DNA of 64,000 nucleotides from Pseudoalteromonas sp. CO133X (GTDB lineage Bacteria > Pseudomonadota > Gammaproteobacteria > Enterobacterales > Alteromonadaceae), in assembly GCA_004208945.1 (NCBI GenBank), contig SGPE01000009.1, forward strand, positions 248,001-312,000, in the 5' to 3' direction. How positions within the stretch are numbered: the stretch's first letter is position 1; each line of letters opens with the position of its first letter. The notes beneath the pieces are model-generated. The model had not been told where the DNA came from and searched no databases. It worked only from the letters and a program-made list of their open reading frames with translations. A program made the translations under genes and the position numbers. Positions 56,293 to 64,000 of this stretch are shown here, one piece after another.

Positions 56293-57399
56293 ATGAATAA
56301 ATTATTATTTTTTATTGTTTTATTCGTTATTAGTAATGCTCAAGCAGCTGACGCGACTTATTTCTCAGAATTAAAAGCCGAGCTTGATCAGGCTGTACCA
56401 AAGATTTTAGACAAGCATAAAGCCCCTGGTGTGGCCGTCTCCTTTGTTCAAGGCGAAGAGGTTACCGGATTTCTTTCTTATGGTTTTGCTGATATTGAAA
56501 GTCAAAAAGCGATTACAGAGAATACCATGTTTAATGTGGGCTCAATATCAAAAGTAGTAACTTCGTGGGGGGTTATGCAGTTGGTGGATCAAGGTAAAGT
56601 TGAACTTGATAAACCAATAAATAATTATTTAAAACGCTGGAAGATACCTAAGTCTGAGTTTGGAACTGAAAATGTAACGTTAAGAAATGTTCTGTCTCAT
56701 ACATCGGGCTTGTCTCTCGGTCCTTATTTTGGTTGGGGCTCATCGACAGATGTTCCTTCGATTGTTGATTCATTAAATGGCAAGAATAATGGTGCAGGTG
56801 ATGTAAAATTAATACATACACCAAATACAAAATGGTCCTACTCAGGTGGTGGGTACTCTATTGTTCAGTTACTCATAGAAGATGTATCGGGTTTAAGTTT
56901 TGAAGACTATATGCAGAAAAATGTACTTAAGCCGCTCGGAATGAATAACTCAACATTTAATGTAACACCTGCTGTTATGAGTAAATCAGCAACACCGTAT
57001 GATGAAAATGCAAAGAAAACATCCATGATCTACTTTGCTGAGCAAGCTGCTGCGGGTTTACAAACAACTGCTATTGATTTAGCACGATTTAATTTAGCCG
57101 TGCTTAAAAATAAGGAAAATAAATACAATGGCTCTCGCCTTATATCACAAGCTCTAATTACAGAAATGATTACACCTGTAGCAAACACAGGGGGGCGCTG
57201 GAGTATGAGTTATGTTGTCGATTCAGAAAATAAAAGTTTAGGGTTCGCTGGATTCAACCAAGGTTGGATAGCCTTAACACGGTCGATTACAGATCAAAAT
57301 AGAGGCTACGTCATACTTACCAATAGCAGCATAGGAAGCGTTAGTAATGATATTGATAGTCTTATTTTATCTAAATTGCGCAAGCCTGAAAGTGAGTAG
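56293..57399 (+). CDS. Exported serine hydrolase, beta-lactamase class C-like
   Basis: A 368-residue protein of the serine beta-lactamase/DD-peptidase (S12) fold. The signal peptide ends near AQAAD (19). The SxxK tetrad is SISK in NVGSISKVV (Ser84, Lys87), and a YSGGGY around 174 stands in the place of YxN. Family members include esterases, D-amino-acid peptidases and AmpC; this sequence does not fix which. There is no class C KTG box in an obvious form, so antibiotic resistance is unlikely. Confidence 0.85.
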   Translation: MNKLLFFIVLFVISNAQAADATYFSELKAELDQAVPKILDKHKAPGVAVSFVQGEEVTGFLSYGFADIESQKAITENTMFNVGSISKVVTSWGVMQLVDQGKVELDKPINNYLKRWKIPKSEFGTENVTLRNVLSHTSGLSLGPYFGWGSSTDVPSIVDSLNGKNNGAGDVKLIHTPNTKWSYSGGGYSIVQLLIEDVSGLSFEDYMQKNVLKPLGMNNSTFNVTPAVMSKSATPYDENAKKTSMIYFAEQAAAGLQTTAIDLARFNLAVLKNKENKYNGSRLISQALITEMITPVANTGGRWSMSYVVDSENKSLGFAGFNQGWIALTRSITDQNRGYVILTNSSIGSVSNDIDSLILSKLRKPESE

Positions 57400-57493
57400 T
57401 TTATAGCAACACTTAATAAGGTGGTTATGTTGAAAAGCATTGTGATAAGAACAATCTACTTAGTATAGAACTCAATATTAGGGAGTCGTACTG

Positions 57494-57706
57494 ATGAATC
57501 AATTAACTGAAAAAACGATTGCATGTCCATATTGTGGAGAACATATAGGTGTTTTACTTGACCACGCAGACTTAAATCAACAATACATCGAAGATTGCCA
57601 AGTTTGTTGTAAGCCAATAAATTTTTTAGTTTTTGAAAACAGTTATGAAGAACTTTCTGTTTCTGTATCAAGCGATGATGAAAGTTGTAGCTTTTCTAAC
57701 TATTAA
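57494..57706 (+). CDS. CPXCG-motif cysteine-rich protein
   Basis: 70 residues with CPYCG (11-15), a second pair CQVCC at about 36-40, and an acidic C-terminus (SSDDESCS). This is the CPXCG small-protein family, a likely zinc-binding knuckle of unknown role. GGGAG lies ahead of the ATG. Terminator follows. Confidence 0.8.
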   Translation: MNQLTEKTIACPYCGEHIGVLLDHADLNQQYIEDCQVCCKPINFLVFENSYEELSVSVSSDDESCSFSNY

Positions 57707-57743
57707 AAAATGAAATACTAAGATTTCTAATTAATCAAATATT

Positions 57744-57767
57744 AAAACCTGCTAGATGGCAGGTTTT
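57744..57767. terminator. Bidirectional terminator between CPXCG and gloA genes
   Basis: A 9-bp perfect stem AAAACCTGC / GCAGGTTTT with TAGATG loop, with T-rich flank on the plus side and A-rich on the other, for convergent genes. Confidence 0.85.
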
Positions 57768-57781
57768 AATATAAGGTTTTC

Positions 57782-58312
57782 TTACTTATGCTCTTCAATT
57801 ATCTCAGTGATACCCTCTGCCGAGAGTATCTCTATCCAATAACCATCAGGGTCTTTAATAAAGGCTAAGCCTTTCATAGAGCCATCGTCTGGTTTTTTTA
57901 CAAACTCAACATCGTATTTTGCAAAGCGCTCACATGCTGCGTACACATCAGGCACGCTAATACCGATATGACCGAAGCCTTTTGGTTCATCATTTCCACT
58001 ATGGTAACCTGTAAAGCTATCGTCGTTTTCTGTGCCCCAGTTATGTGTAAGCTCGACAAGAGCAGGGCGGCGAAACACCCACTGTGCTTTTTCTTTATCG
58101 GTGCCTGTTGGTATGTCTTGCTCATAGCCTAAAAAGTACAGCGTAAACTCCATTTTAGGGAAGTCATATTTACCCAATAACTTCATACCTAAAACGTTTT
58201 GATAGAAATCTAATGAAGGCTTTGGATCTTTAATACGCAGCATTGTTTGCTGCATTAGGTAACCTTGCGTAGCATTTGCGATTTGTTCTGGTGATTCGTT
58301 GTAGTTAGACAT
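57782..58312 (-). CDS. gloA: Lactoylglutathione lyase (glyoxalase I)
   Basis: Isomerises the methylglyoxal-glutathione hemithioacetal to S-lactoylglutathione. At 176 residues it is the longer, eukaryote-like type: [10 protein letters not shown] near the N-terminus carries a Gln metal ligand, with [18 protein letters not shown] and YWIEIL giving Glu, His and Glu. Such enzymes usually use zinc rather than nickel. The ATG at 58312 is chosen over one two codons upstream because AAGGA is then correctly spaced. Confidence 0.92.
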   Translation of the reverse strand: MSNYNESPEQIANATQGYLMQQTMLRIKDPKPSLDFYQNVLGMKLLGKYDFPKMEFTLYFLGYEQDIPTGTDKEKAQWVFRRPALVELTHNWGTENDDSFTGYHSGNDEPKGFGHIGISVPDVYAACERFAKYDVEFVKKPDDGSMKGLAFIKDPDGYWIEILSAEGITEIIEEHK

Positions 58313-58441
58313 ACACATCCTTTTTAGCTGATATTTCTGGTAATGTAATTAGTCTAACATATTCACGTTACCCTTAAATTAATAACAAATATTTTTGACG
58401 TGCTAAGACAATCCTTCAGTTCTTAATTTGCGAACCCAAAT

Positions 58442-58464
58442 AAAAAACCGCCCTAACAGGCGGC
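58442..58464 (-). terminator. Terminator of the VF530-family gene
   Basis: A stem CCGCC / GGCGG with CTAACA loop; read on the minus strand it runs into six T. Confidence 0.75.
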
Positions 58465-58508
58465 ATATTTCAACTTACAGCTAAAAACTGATAGCTCAAA
58501 ACTTAAAG

Positions 58509-58925
58509 TCAATTACCCCAAGGATTACTCGCACTTGAACGTTGTTTACGAGCTCGCGCAAGTTGTTTTGCTTCTTTTTTAGCGTGGATGCGTTTGGCGT
58601 CAGTAAAACTTAACTCACACGGTTCACCTGGTTTTTGATCAGCTGGGATCACACGATCGCGCGGCGGTAATTCGTAGTTTACATCGTCAGGGCGCGGTAA
58701 GTTTTTAAGACGATACAAATAAAAGTTCTCGACTTTTTCTTGTGCCCATTGGGTTTTACGTAAAAACTTAACCGCAGATTTTACATCTGGGTTATTCTTA
58801 AAGCAGTTCAAACGCATATAGGCGTGGAGTAATTCCCAGCCATATTGTTCGACAAGCTCTGTGATGACTTGCTCGATACCAACACCTTGCAGTGGGTTAT
58901 TGCTGAAAATTTCTTTATTACTCAT
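58509..58925 (-). CDS. VF530-family DNA-binding protein (DUF2132)
   Basis: 138 residues. The first 75 match the VF530/DUF2132 fold (NNPLQGVGIEQVITELVEQYGWELL, written here in part, and NPDVKSAVKFLRKTQWA), reported as dsDNA-binding. The remainder is basic, with ARARKQRSS near the end. No operon partners: gaps on both sides. Physiological role unknown. Confidence 0.85.
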   Translation of the reverse strand: MSNKEIFSNNPLQGVGIEQVITELVEQYGWELLHAYMRLNCFKNNPDVKSAVKFLRKTQWAQEKVENFYLYRLKNLPRPDDVNYELPPRDRVIPADQKPGEPCELSFTDAKRIHAKKEAKQLARARKQRSSASNPWGN

Positions 58926-59015
58926 TAGGCTGTCCGATATTACAAAACTAGGGTAAGTATAATTGCCTTTACCCTAGTTTTATAGCTAACTTGCTAAGAA
59001 TGTTTATATTCGCGC

Positions 59016-60008
59016 CTATTCTTTGCAATTAACGACAACGCGGCCGCGAATTTCACCTTTTAATAGGGCTTCTGCATTTGCAACGGCGTCAGAAAGAGGA
59101 ATTTCTTGCGAAATAGTATCTAGGTACTGAGCTTCAACTAACTCACTTAAACGTTGCCATGCTTCAATTCGGTCGGCTTTTGGGCGCATTACACTATCTA
59201 TGCCCACAAGACTAATGCCACGAAGGATAAACGGTGCTACCGTTGCCGGAAAGTCCATACCTTGTGCTAATCCACAGGCAGTTACAACACCACCGTATTT
59301 AATAGATGCACACACATTGGCAAGGGTGTGGCTGCCAACAGAATCAATTGCGCCAGCAAATTGCTCTTTTGCGAGCGGTTTACCTGGCGCTGAGAATTCA
59401 TCGCGAGATAGAACGCGCTTTGCGCCTAATTTTTTAAGGTGGTCTGCTTCATTCATTCGACCTGTTGTTGCAACCACATCAAAGCCAAGCTTATTTAATA
59501 AGTAGATTGCAAAACTGCCCACACCACCATTAGCACCGGTGACAAGTATTTCACCGCTTTGTGGTGTAATACCTTGTTTTTCTAGGGCGATAATACTCAG
59601 CATTGCGGTATAACCTGCCGTACCAATTTGCATTGCCTGTTTTGGTGTTAAATTAGCGGGGAGGGGGATAAGCCAATCTGCACTCATAGACGCTTTTGAA
59701 CTCAAACCACCTAAGTATTTTTCCCCAACACCAAAGCCATTTAACAGGACTTTATCACCAACTTTAAATTCATCGCTCTTAGACTCTGTCACTGTGCCTG
59801 CAAGGTCAATGCCTGGGATCATAGGAAATGTTCTTACTACAGGGCCTTTACCAGTAATCGCTAAGGCATCTTTGTAATTTAACGTGCTGTAGTCAACATC
59901 AATATTTACATCGTGCTGGTGGATGCTCTCTACAGGAAAGTCAGTGTACTGGGCATGATAACCTTGATCATCTTTGTTGATAACTACCGATTTTACTGAT
60001 GTTGTCAT
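59016..60008 (-). CDS. acuI: Acrylyl-CoA reductase, AcuI/YhdH family
   Basis: NADPH-dependent medium-chain reductase, 330 residues, that reduces acrylyl-CoA to propionyl-CoA. In marine bacteria this removes toxic acrylate from DMSP breakdown. MIPGIDLAGTV, the zinc-free MDR core and the cofactor loop VTGANGGVGSFAI (about 150-162) are visible. AAGGAG lies 6 bases before the ATG. A TetR gene lies directly upstream in the same orientation, with an operator-like palindrome in the gap. Confidence 0.92.
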   Translation of the reverse strand: MTTSVKSVVINKDDQGYHAQYTDFPVESIHQHDVNIDVDYSTLNYKDALAITGKGPVVRTFPMIPGIDLAGTVTESKSDEFKVGDKVLLNGFGVGEKYLGGLSSKASMSADWLIPLPANLTPKQAMQIGTAGYTAMLSIIALEKQGITPQSGEILVTGANGGVGSFAIYLLNKLGFDVVATTGRMNEADHLKKLGAKRVLSRDEFSAPGKPLAKEQFAGAIDSVGSHTLANVCASIKYGGVVTACGLAQGMDFPATVAPFILRGISLVGIDSVMRPKADRIEAWQRLSELVEAQYLDTISQEIPLSDAVANAEALLKGEIRGRVVVNCKE

Positions 60009-60020
60009 GTTGACTCCTTT

Positions 60021-60034
60021 TAGACCGATCGTCT
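60021..60034. promoter_or_regulatory. TetR-type operator ahead of acuI
   Basis: TAGACCGATCGTCT: AGAC and GTCT arms across a CGATC centre. It starts 12 bases before the acuI start. A closely matching site lies upstream of the TetR gene at 60712. The shared ACCGATCG core points to one repressor (inference). Confidence 0.7.
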
Positions 60035-60069
60035 TTTAATGGTTAAAATAAAACCGTATTAAAACGGCT

Positions 60070-60702
60070 TTATAAAATTAAGCGTAAAAATTGTGCTGTA
60101 TAAAGGGTAAGTGGTTCACTTGATTTATCAAGTTTAGAGCGCATTACTGCGCCTTCCCAGCCGATCCAGAAAAACTCAGCAAGCATCTTACAATCTGATG
60201 ATTGAGGTATTTGCTTTTGCTGCTTTGCGTCAACTAGGCACTGCTCAATTAAAGCTTGCCAGCAGGTGTAAGCTTGCTTAATACGTTCTATCATTGGCTC
60301 ATCAAGGTAACTGAGTTCTTGATTTAAATTGCCAATTAAGCAGCCACGATTAAACTCAAACTTTGCCATGCCGTGTTTGGCGTCGTTAGCAAACAGTACA
60401 ACTCTTTCAAGCGGGTTTATTTTTTCATCAGTTAGATGGCGTTTTAACTTTGCTTGAAAATAGCTGTCGTAAGCATCAATAAGTGCTAAGCCAAAATCAT
60501 TTTTACTTTTGAAGTAATGATAAAAAGAGCCCTTAGGTACCTGCGCTGATTTTAAGATTAAATCAATGCCGGTTGCACTAAAGCCTTTTTCAGTTAATAC
60601 AGCTAAACCCGTATTAATTAATAGGGCGCGAGTATCTGCATTTGAACGTGCTATTTTTGGTGGCCTGCCACGACGGCTTGGCGTTGTGTTATTTGTTTGC
60701 AT
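60070..60702 (-). CDS. TetR-family regulator, probable repressor of acuI
   Basis: A 210-residue TetR-family protein. Helix-turn-helix region at about 25-65 (TGLAVLTEKGFSATGIDLIL, then KGSFYHYFKSKNDFGLAL) and a C-terminal ligand-binding domain. Lying 61 bases ahead of acuI on the same strand and flanked by two matching palindromes, it most likely represses itself and acuI. The ligand is unknown; acrylate or another reactive small molecule is a guess. Confidence 0.9.
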   Translation of the reverse strand: MQTNNTTPSRRGRPPKIARSNADTRALLINTGLAVLTEKGFSATGIDLILKSAQVPKGSFYHYFKSKNDFGLALIDAYDSYFQAKLKRHLTDEKINPLERVVLFANDAKHGMAKFEFNRGCLIGNLNQELSYLDEPMIERIKQAYTCWQALIEQCLVDAKQQKQIPQSSDCKMLAEFFWIGWEGAVMRSKLDKSSEPLTLYTAQFLRLIL

Positions 60703-60711
60703 ACTTAATAT

Positions 60712-60729
60712 TAGACCGATCGGTTTTTA
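60712..60729. promoter_or_regulatory. TetR-type operator ahead of the TetR gene
   Basis: ACCGATCGGT is a perfect 10-bp palindrome within TAGACCGATCGGTTTTTA, 9 bases upstream of the regulator's start. Its left half matches the site ahead of acuI. Confidence 0.72.
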
Positions 60730-60750
60730 ATATGCAAGTAATTAATTGCC

Positions 60751-60790
60751 TAAATTGTAATCATCATAAATTTGTCATGATTACAATTTA
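60751..60790. repeat. Long perfect inverted repeat
   Basis: Arms TAAATTGTAATCAT and ATGATTACAATTTA, 14 bp and perfect, around a 12-base centre. No T-tract follows. It lies between a TetR-type operator and the rmf promoter. Confidence 0.8.
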
Positions 60791-61070
60791 AATGGGAACT
60801 TTGCTGAAACGGCTTAGGTCACAATTATGAAGCTAAAAGAGATAAAAATTTTTAGCCGAATTTAAGTGTATTTATAGGTGGTTTTAAATGAGAGGTACGA
60901 CCACTTAGTCATTTAAAATGTTAATTCAGTTGAGCATCAGCATGTTACTTGTTGTCAATTTATTTAATTGCTTTTTGCTATTTGAATTTAACAGTTTTAT
61001 TAACTATTCATTAAATGTAGATGTCAATTTCGCTACATATCTATAAATATAAAAGGTGAGGATATTACCT

Positions 61071-61241
61071 ATGAAGAGACAGAAAAGAGATCGTTTAGAA
61101 AGAGCTCATTCTCAAGGTTATAAAGCAGGCTTGGCAGGCCGTTCCAAAGATCAATGCCCTTATCAACAAATCGACCCTAAATCTGAATGGTTAGGCGGCT
61201 GGCGAGAAGCAATTGAAAACCGCAATATGTTTAAAACTTAA
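61071..61241 (+). CDS. rmf: Ribosome modulation factor
   Basis: A 56-residue basic protein that pairs 70S ribosomes into inactive 100S dimers in stationary phase. It matches E. coli RMF closely: MKRQKRDRLERAHSQGYKAG and EWLGGWREAIENR. The ATG at 61071 begins exactly as the homologue does; the frame extends five codons further to a GTG without support. GAGG lies ahead. The stretch upstream is long and AT-rich, as expected for a growth-phase-regulated promoter. Confidence 0.95.
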   Translation: MKRQKRDRLERAHSQGYKAGLAGRSKDQCPYQQIDPKSEWLGGWREAIENRNMFKT

Positions 61242-61264
61242 TATAGGCACCTGTTAATTTACGC

Positions 61265-61291
61265 AAAAAAGCCCCATGCAGGGGCTTTTTT
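61265..61291. terminator. Bidirectional terminator between rmf and fabA
   Basis: An 11-bp perfect stem AAAAAAGCCCC / GGGGCTTTTTT with ATGCA loop serves the convergent rmf and fabA genes. Confidence 0.93.
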
Positions 61292-61313
61292 GTATCTGCA
61301 AACAAGTAAAAAA

Positions 61314-61829
61314 CTAGAATGCAGTTGTATCTTGGAAAAGACCTACTTTAAGATCTTTCGCTTCATAGATTACGCGGCCATCTACTTCAACAGTACCATC
61401 AGCCATACCCATGAATAATTTACGTTTGATAACACGTTTCATGTCTAAACGATAAGTAACTTTTTTAGCTGTTGGTAGGATTTGACCTGTGAATTTAACT
61501 TCACCTACACCGAGTGCACGGCCAAGGCCAGGACCACCAGACCAACCAAGGAAGAAACCAACTAATTGCCACATTGCATCAAGGCCTAGACAACCAGGCA
61601 TAACAGGGTCACCTTTGAAGTGGCAGTCAAAGAACCAAAGATCAGGGTTAATATCTAACTCGGCAACGATCTGCCCTTTACCGTGCTCGCCGCCATCTTC
61701 AGTAATTGAAACGATGCGATCCATCATAAGCATGTTGTCGCTAGGTAGGCGGCAGTTGCCTTCACCAAACATTTCACCTTGACCGCAAAGGATTAGTTCT
61801 TCTTTTGTATAGCTGTTTTTAGGTTCCAT
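61314..61829 (-). CDS. fabA: 3-hydroxydecanoyl-ACP dehydratase/isomerase
   Basis: Dehydrates 3-hydroxydecanoyl-ACP and isomerises the product to the cis-3 form, the branch point to unsaturated fatty acids. 171 residues, the usual length. The active-site histidine is in [13 protein letters not shown] (His70), with Asp84 in GLDAMWQ. The open frame extends 36 codons upstream, but the ATG at 61829 ([11 protein letters not shown]) matches family starts. A FabR-type palindrome lies in the promoter region. Confidence 0.96.
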   Translation of the reverse strand: MEPKNSYTKEELILCGQGEMFGEGNCRLPSDNMLMMDRIVSITEDGGEHGKGQIVAELDINPDLWFFDCHFKGDPVMPGCLGLDAMWQLVGFFLGWSGGPGLGRALGVGEVKFTGQILPTAKKVTYRLDMKRVIKRKLFMGMADGTVEVDGRVIYEAKDLKVGLFQDTTAF

Positions 61830-61863
61830 AACTCTTATTCGTCGCTTAGAAATTGCCCTGTAC

Positions 61864-61887
61864 TTTAGCGTACACTTGTACGCTAAA
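61864..61887. promoter_or_regulatory. FabR-type operator ahead of fabA
   Basis: A 24-base inverted repeat with perfect 11-bp arms TTTAGCGTACA and TGTACGCTAAA around CT. Its AGCGTACA half-site is the one known for FabR operators at fabA and fabB in E. coli. It lies 35 bases before the fabA start. Confidence 0.82.
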
Positions 61888-62036
61888 CAACTCGGAGCAG
61901 TTAAATAATTTATATTTTCAGCTTGTTTTATGACCACTTAATTAAACTGTTACAGATAAAGGGAGATAAAACCGCGCATTGTGAAGTAAAAATCATTATA
62001 ATTGCTGTGATTCTTTAACCAGTCTAAAGGAAATTT

Positions 62037-62894
62037 ATGATCCTTTTTGTAAACTCACTGACAGTGATTGATTTTTCTTACTTGTGTAATAAACGCGGCG
62101 CAGTTGGCGAGAGCTGGATTGTGGATTTAACTCTACATGGTCAGTTGAATGATGAGTCGATGGTGCTGGATTTTGGTTTAGTTAAAAAGCAAATTAAAGG
62201 CATTATTGATGACTGTATTGACCATAAACTTGCTGTGCCAGCAAAATTAAATGGTTCACTAACGCAGCATGCAGAACATAGCGTGCTAGATTGTCACTTC
62301 GGTGATAATTATCACTTAGCAATGAGTGCACCAAATCAAGCCTTTTGTTCTATAGATGCTGATATCATTGATGAAAACTCAGTGACTGAGTTTTTAATTA
62401 AAACGATAATGCCCCAGCTTCCTAATAATATCGAAAAAATCGAAATTAGCTTAAAGCCAGAACATAGCCAAAGCTTTTACTATCATTACAGCCACGGCCT
62501 TAAAAAGCACGATGGTAATTGCCAGCGTATTATTCATGGTCATCGCTCTCAAATTGGAATTAGCCTTGATGGTATGGCTATGCCTCGCTTACAAAAAGAG
62601 TGGGCAGATAAATGGCAAGATATTTACTTAGCGACAGCTGAGGATGAAATAAACAAAGCAGAACTTAAACATATAAGCGCTGAGAGTAACGATGTGTGTT
62701 TTGCTTATACATCACAGCAAGGTTATTTTGAAATGGTGATAGATAAATCACGCTGCGACATTTTACCTTGCGATACGACGGTTGAATGTATTGCTGATTA
62801 TTTAAGTTCACAAGTTAAAAACCAATACCCTGAATCAGAAGTAAAAATTACCGCATATGAAGGGGTTGGCAAAGGGTCTATTAGTTATGCATAA
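62037..62894 (+). CDS. 6-carboxytetrahydropterin synthase (QueD)-like duplicated protein
   Basis: 285 residues that look like two PTPS/QueD-type halves. The N-terminal half has MVLDFGLVKKQ (42-52) and IDHKL (61-65), the middle motifs of QueD, but no HGH. The C-terminal half has HDGNCQRIIHGHRSQ with Cys162 and the zinc-ligand pair His167/His169. QueD makes the precursor of queuosine. The incomplete motif set in each half leaves activity in doubt. AAAGGAAA is the ribosome site. It overlaps the M23 peptidase gene by 8 bases. Confidence 0.75.
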   Translation: MILFVNSLTVIDFSYLCNKRGAVGESWIVDLTLHGQLNDESMVLDFGLVKKQIKGIIDDCIDHKLAVPAKLNGSLTQHAEHSVLDCHFGDNYHLAMSAPNQAFCSIDADIIDENSVTEFLIKTIMPQLPNNIEKIEISLKPEHSQSFYYHYSHGLKKHDGNCQRIIHGHRSQIGISLDGMAMPRLQKEWADKWQDIYLATAEDEINKAELKHISAESNDVCFAYTSQQGYFEMVIDKSRCDILPCDTTVECIADYLSSQVKNQYPESEVKITAYEGVGKGSISYA

Positions 62895-63705
62895 AGGATT
62901 ACTAATAGCAGCATTTGCAGCATTATTTTCTTTAACTGCAAGTGCTGTTGAATTAAAAGGACATTTAACTCAAGGCGGTTTAGTAACTGGCCAAATTGAA
63001 GGCGCTAAAAGTGTTAGTTTCAATGGCGAGCAACTTAAGCTTTCAACAAATGGTGAGTTTGTATTTGGCTTTGGCCGTGATGCAGATACGAATCATAACC
63101 TCTCTTGGGTTGATAGTGCTGGTGTGAGCCACGAGCAAGCCATTGTAATCACTAAGCGAGATTACAAAATTGATAAAATCACCGGTGTTGCAAAAAAATA
63201 TGTTTCGCCACCTAAAGAAGTGTCTGAGCGTATTGGCCGTGAAGCTGTTGCAGTACGTAAAGCTAGACAAGTAAATTCTGACTTACGATACTTTTTAGAC
63301 CCTGTTTATAAGCCTGCAAGTGGGCGTATTTCAGGTGTTTATGGTAGCCAGCGCTACTTTAATGGTGAGCCTCGCCGCCCACATTTTGGGTTAGACATTG
63401 CCAATAAAACAGGTAGCCCTGTGTATGCACCAGTAAGTGGTACGGTGGTGTTTGCTGATGCCGATTTATACTACTCTGGCGGCACCTTAATTCTTGACCA
63501 TGGCCATGGCGTTACCTCGACTTATATTCATTTAAGCAAATTGGATGTAAAAGTAGGGGATGAAATTACGCGTGGTGACAAAATTGCTGAGATCGGCGCA
63601 ACAGGCCGAGTTACCGGCCCTCATTTAGACTGGCGTTTTAATTGGAAAAAAGAACGCCTTGACCCTGCGCTAATGATGCAAGACACATTAGCTAATGAAA
63701 AGTAG
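62887..63705 (+). CDS. Exported M23-family (LytM) peptidase
   Basis: A 272-residue periplasmic protein with signal peptide ending SLTASA (20), an N-terminal beta domain and a C-terminal LytM domain. Metal ligands are His166 and Asp170 in HFGLD, and the catalytic His215 is in TYIHL. The final motif is HLDW (His246, Asp248) where classical LytM has HxH, so the third zinc ligand would be Asp. Whether this peptidase cuts peptidoglycan cross-bridges or is an EnvC-like activator is open. The ATG at 62887 is chosen over an upstream one because the signal peptide starts there. Confidence 0.88.
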   Translation: MHKGLLIAAFAALFSLTASAVELKGHLTQGGLVTGQIEGAKSVSFNGEQLKLSTNGEFVFGFGRDADTNHNLSWVDSAGVSHEQAIVITKRDYKIDKITGVAKKYVSPPKEVSERIGREAVAVRKARQVNSDLRYFLDPVYKPASGRISGVYGSQRYFNGEPRRPHFGLDIANKTGSPVYAPVSGTVVFADADLYYSGGTLILDHGHGVTSTYIHLSKLDVKVGDEITRGDKIAEIGATGRVTGPHLDWRFNWKKERLDPALMMQDTLANEK

Positions 63706-63710
63706 AGACT

Positions 63711-64000
63711 ATGACACAACAAATCGATCGTGACGCTATTATTGCACAGCGTATTATTGACTCAACAACGTCAGTAACAAAAACTGTTTTCCCTGGCCGT
63801 ACAAATCACCATAACACATTATTTGGTGGAGATGCGCTAGCTTGGATGGATGAAGTCGCCTTTATTGCAGCAACCCGTTTTTGTCGTAAGCCACTTGTAA
63901 CGATTTCGTCTGACCGTGTTGATTTTAAAGAGGCTATTCCGGCAGGTACATTCGCCGAGCTAATTTCAAAAGTTGTTCACGTTGGCAATACCAGCCTTAA
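63711..64000 (+). CDS. Acyl-CoA thioesterase, hotdog fold (partial, runs off window)
   Basis: The first 96 codons of a YciA/BACH-type thioesterase. TNHHNTLFGGDALAWMDEVA is the helix carrying the family's GG-D active-site motif, and VTISSDRVDFKEAI the following strand. It begins 5 bases after the M23 stop. The C-terminal end lies outside the window, so its domain number is unknown. Confidence 0.88.
   Translation, partial: MTQQIDRDAIIAQRIIDSTTSVTKTVFPGRTNHHNTLFGGDALAWMDEVAFIAATRFCRKPLVTISSDRVDFKEAIPAGTFAELISKVVHVGNTSL

Larger units (their letters stand above)
60703..61070. other. Divergent stretch between the TetR and rmf genes
   Basis: Holds a TetR-type operator at 60712, a long perfect inverted repeat at 60751, and the AT-rich rmf promoter region near 61040. 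No open frame other than the rmf one was found. Confidence 0.6.

Overview
The window looks like chromosome of a marine gammaproteobacterium of the Alteromonadales, most likely Pseudoalteromonas. This rests on the order gyrA-serC-aroA-cmk-rpsA-ihfB-lapA-lapB-pyrF, on paired leucine (liu) and valine/isoleucine (ivd/mms) degradation operons with a MerR-type LiuR regulator, and on moderately AT-rich coding sequence. No rRNA, tRNA, CRISPR array, prophage or intact insertion sequence was seen.

Layout. 1-8046 is a housekeeping block: the gyrA 3' end and a terminator, then serine (serC), aromatic (aroA), nucleotide (cmk, pyrF), ribosomal (rpsA), nucleoid (ihfB) and LPS-control (lapAB) genes, all on the + strand. 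8047-10866 is an accessory pocket. It holds a probable zinc-metallopeptidase toxin gene overlapping a small lipoprotein gene, an integron-attC-like imperfect palindrome, and a Phd/ParE-type toxin-antitoxin pair on the other strand. 10867-23858 carries RNA genes (cvfB, a DEAD-box helicase, trhO), an outer-membrane protein, an RND efflux pair, a cNMP/CBS/nucleotidyltransferase gene with an exonuclease, and a BCCT transporter. 24200-29470 (all minus) holds asnB, pxpB-pxpC without pxpA, and an exported M17 aminopeptidase.

29628-34805 is rich in exported proteins: a three-domain MsrA-thioredoxin-like-MsrB fusion, a solute-binding-like protein, two paralogous small repeat proteins with matching upstream sequences, and between the paralogs two further exported proteins, one with a HELFH metallopeptidase motif.

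36515-44823 (minus) is liuR-liuABCDE-scoAB, taking isovaleryl-CoA to acetoacetate and acetyl-CoA. 45165-52807 (+) is thiolase-mmsA-acyl-CoA dehydrogenase-two crotonases-mmsB-SDR, for valine and isoleucine. The two operons diverge from one intergenic region with two LiuR-like inverted repeats, so one regulator probably controls both.

52955-64000 is mixed: a Ser/Thr kinase, an SseB-like protein, a lipoprotein, a serine hydrolase, a CPXCG protein, gloA, a VF530 protein, acuI with its TetR regulator and matching operators, rmf, fabA with a FabR-type operator, a duplicated PTPS-like protein, an M23 peptidase and the start of an acyl-CoA thioesterase.

Most of the sequence is ordinary core genome. 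The parts that most deserve a second look are the accessory pocket at 8.0-10.6 kb and the exported-protein cluster at 29.6-34.8 kb.
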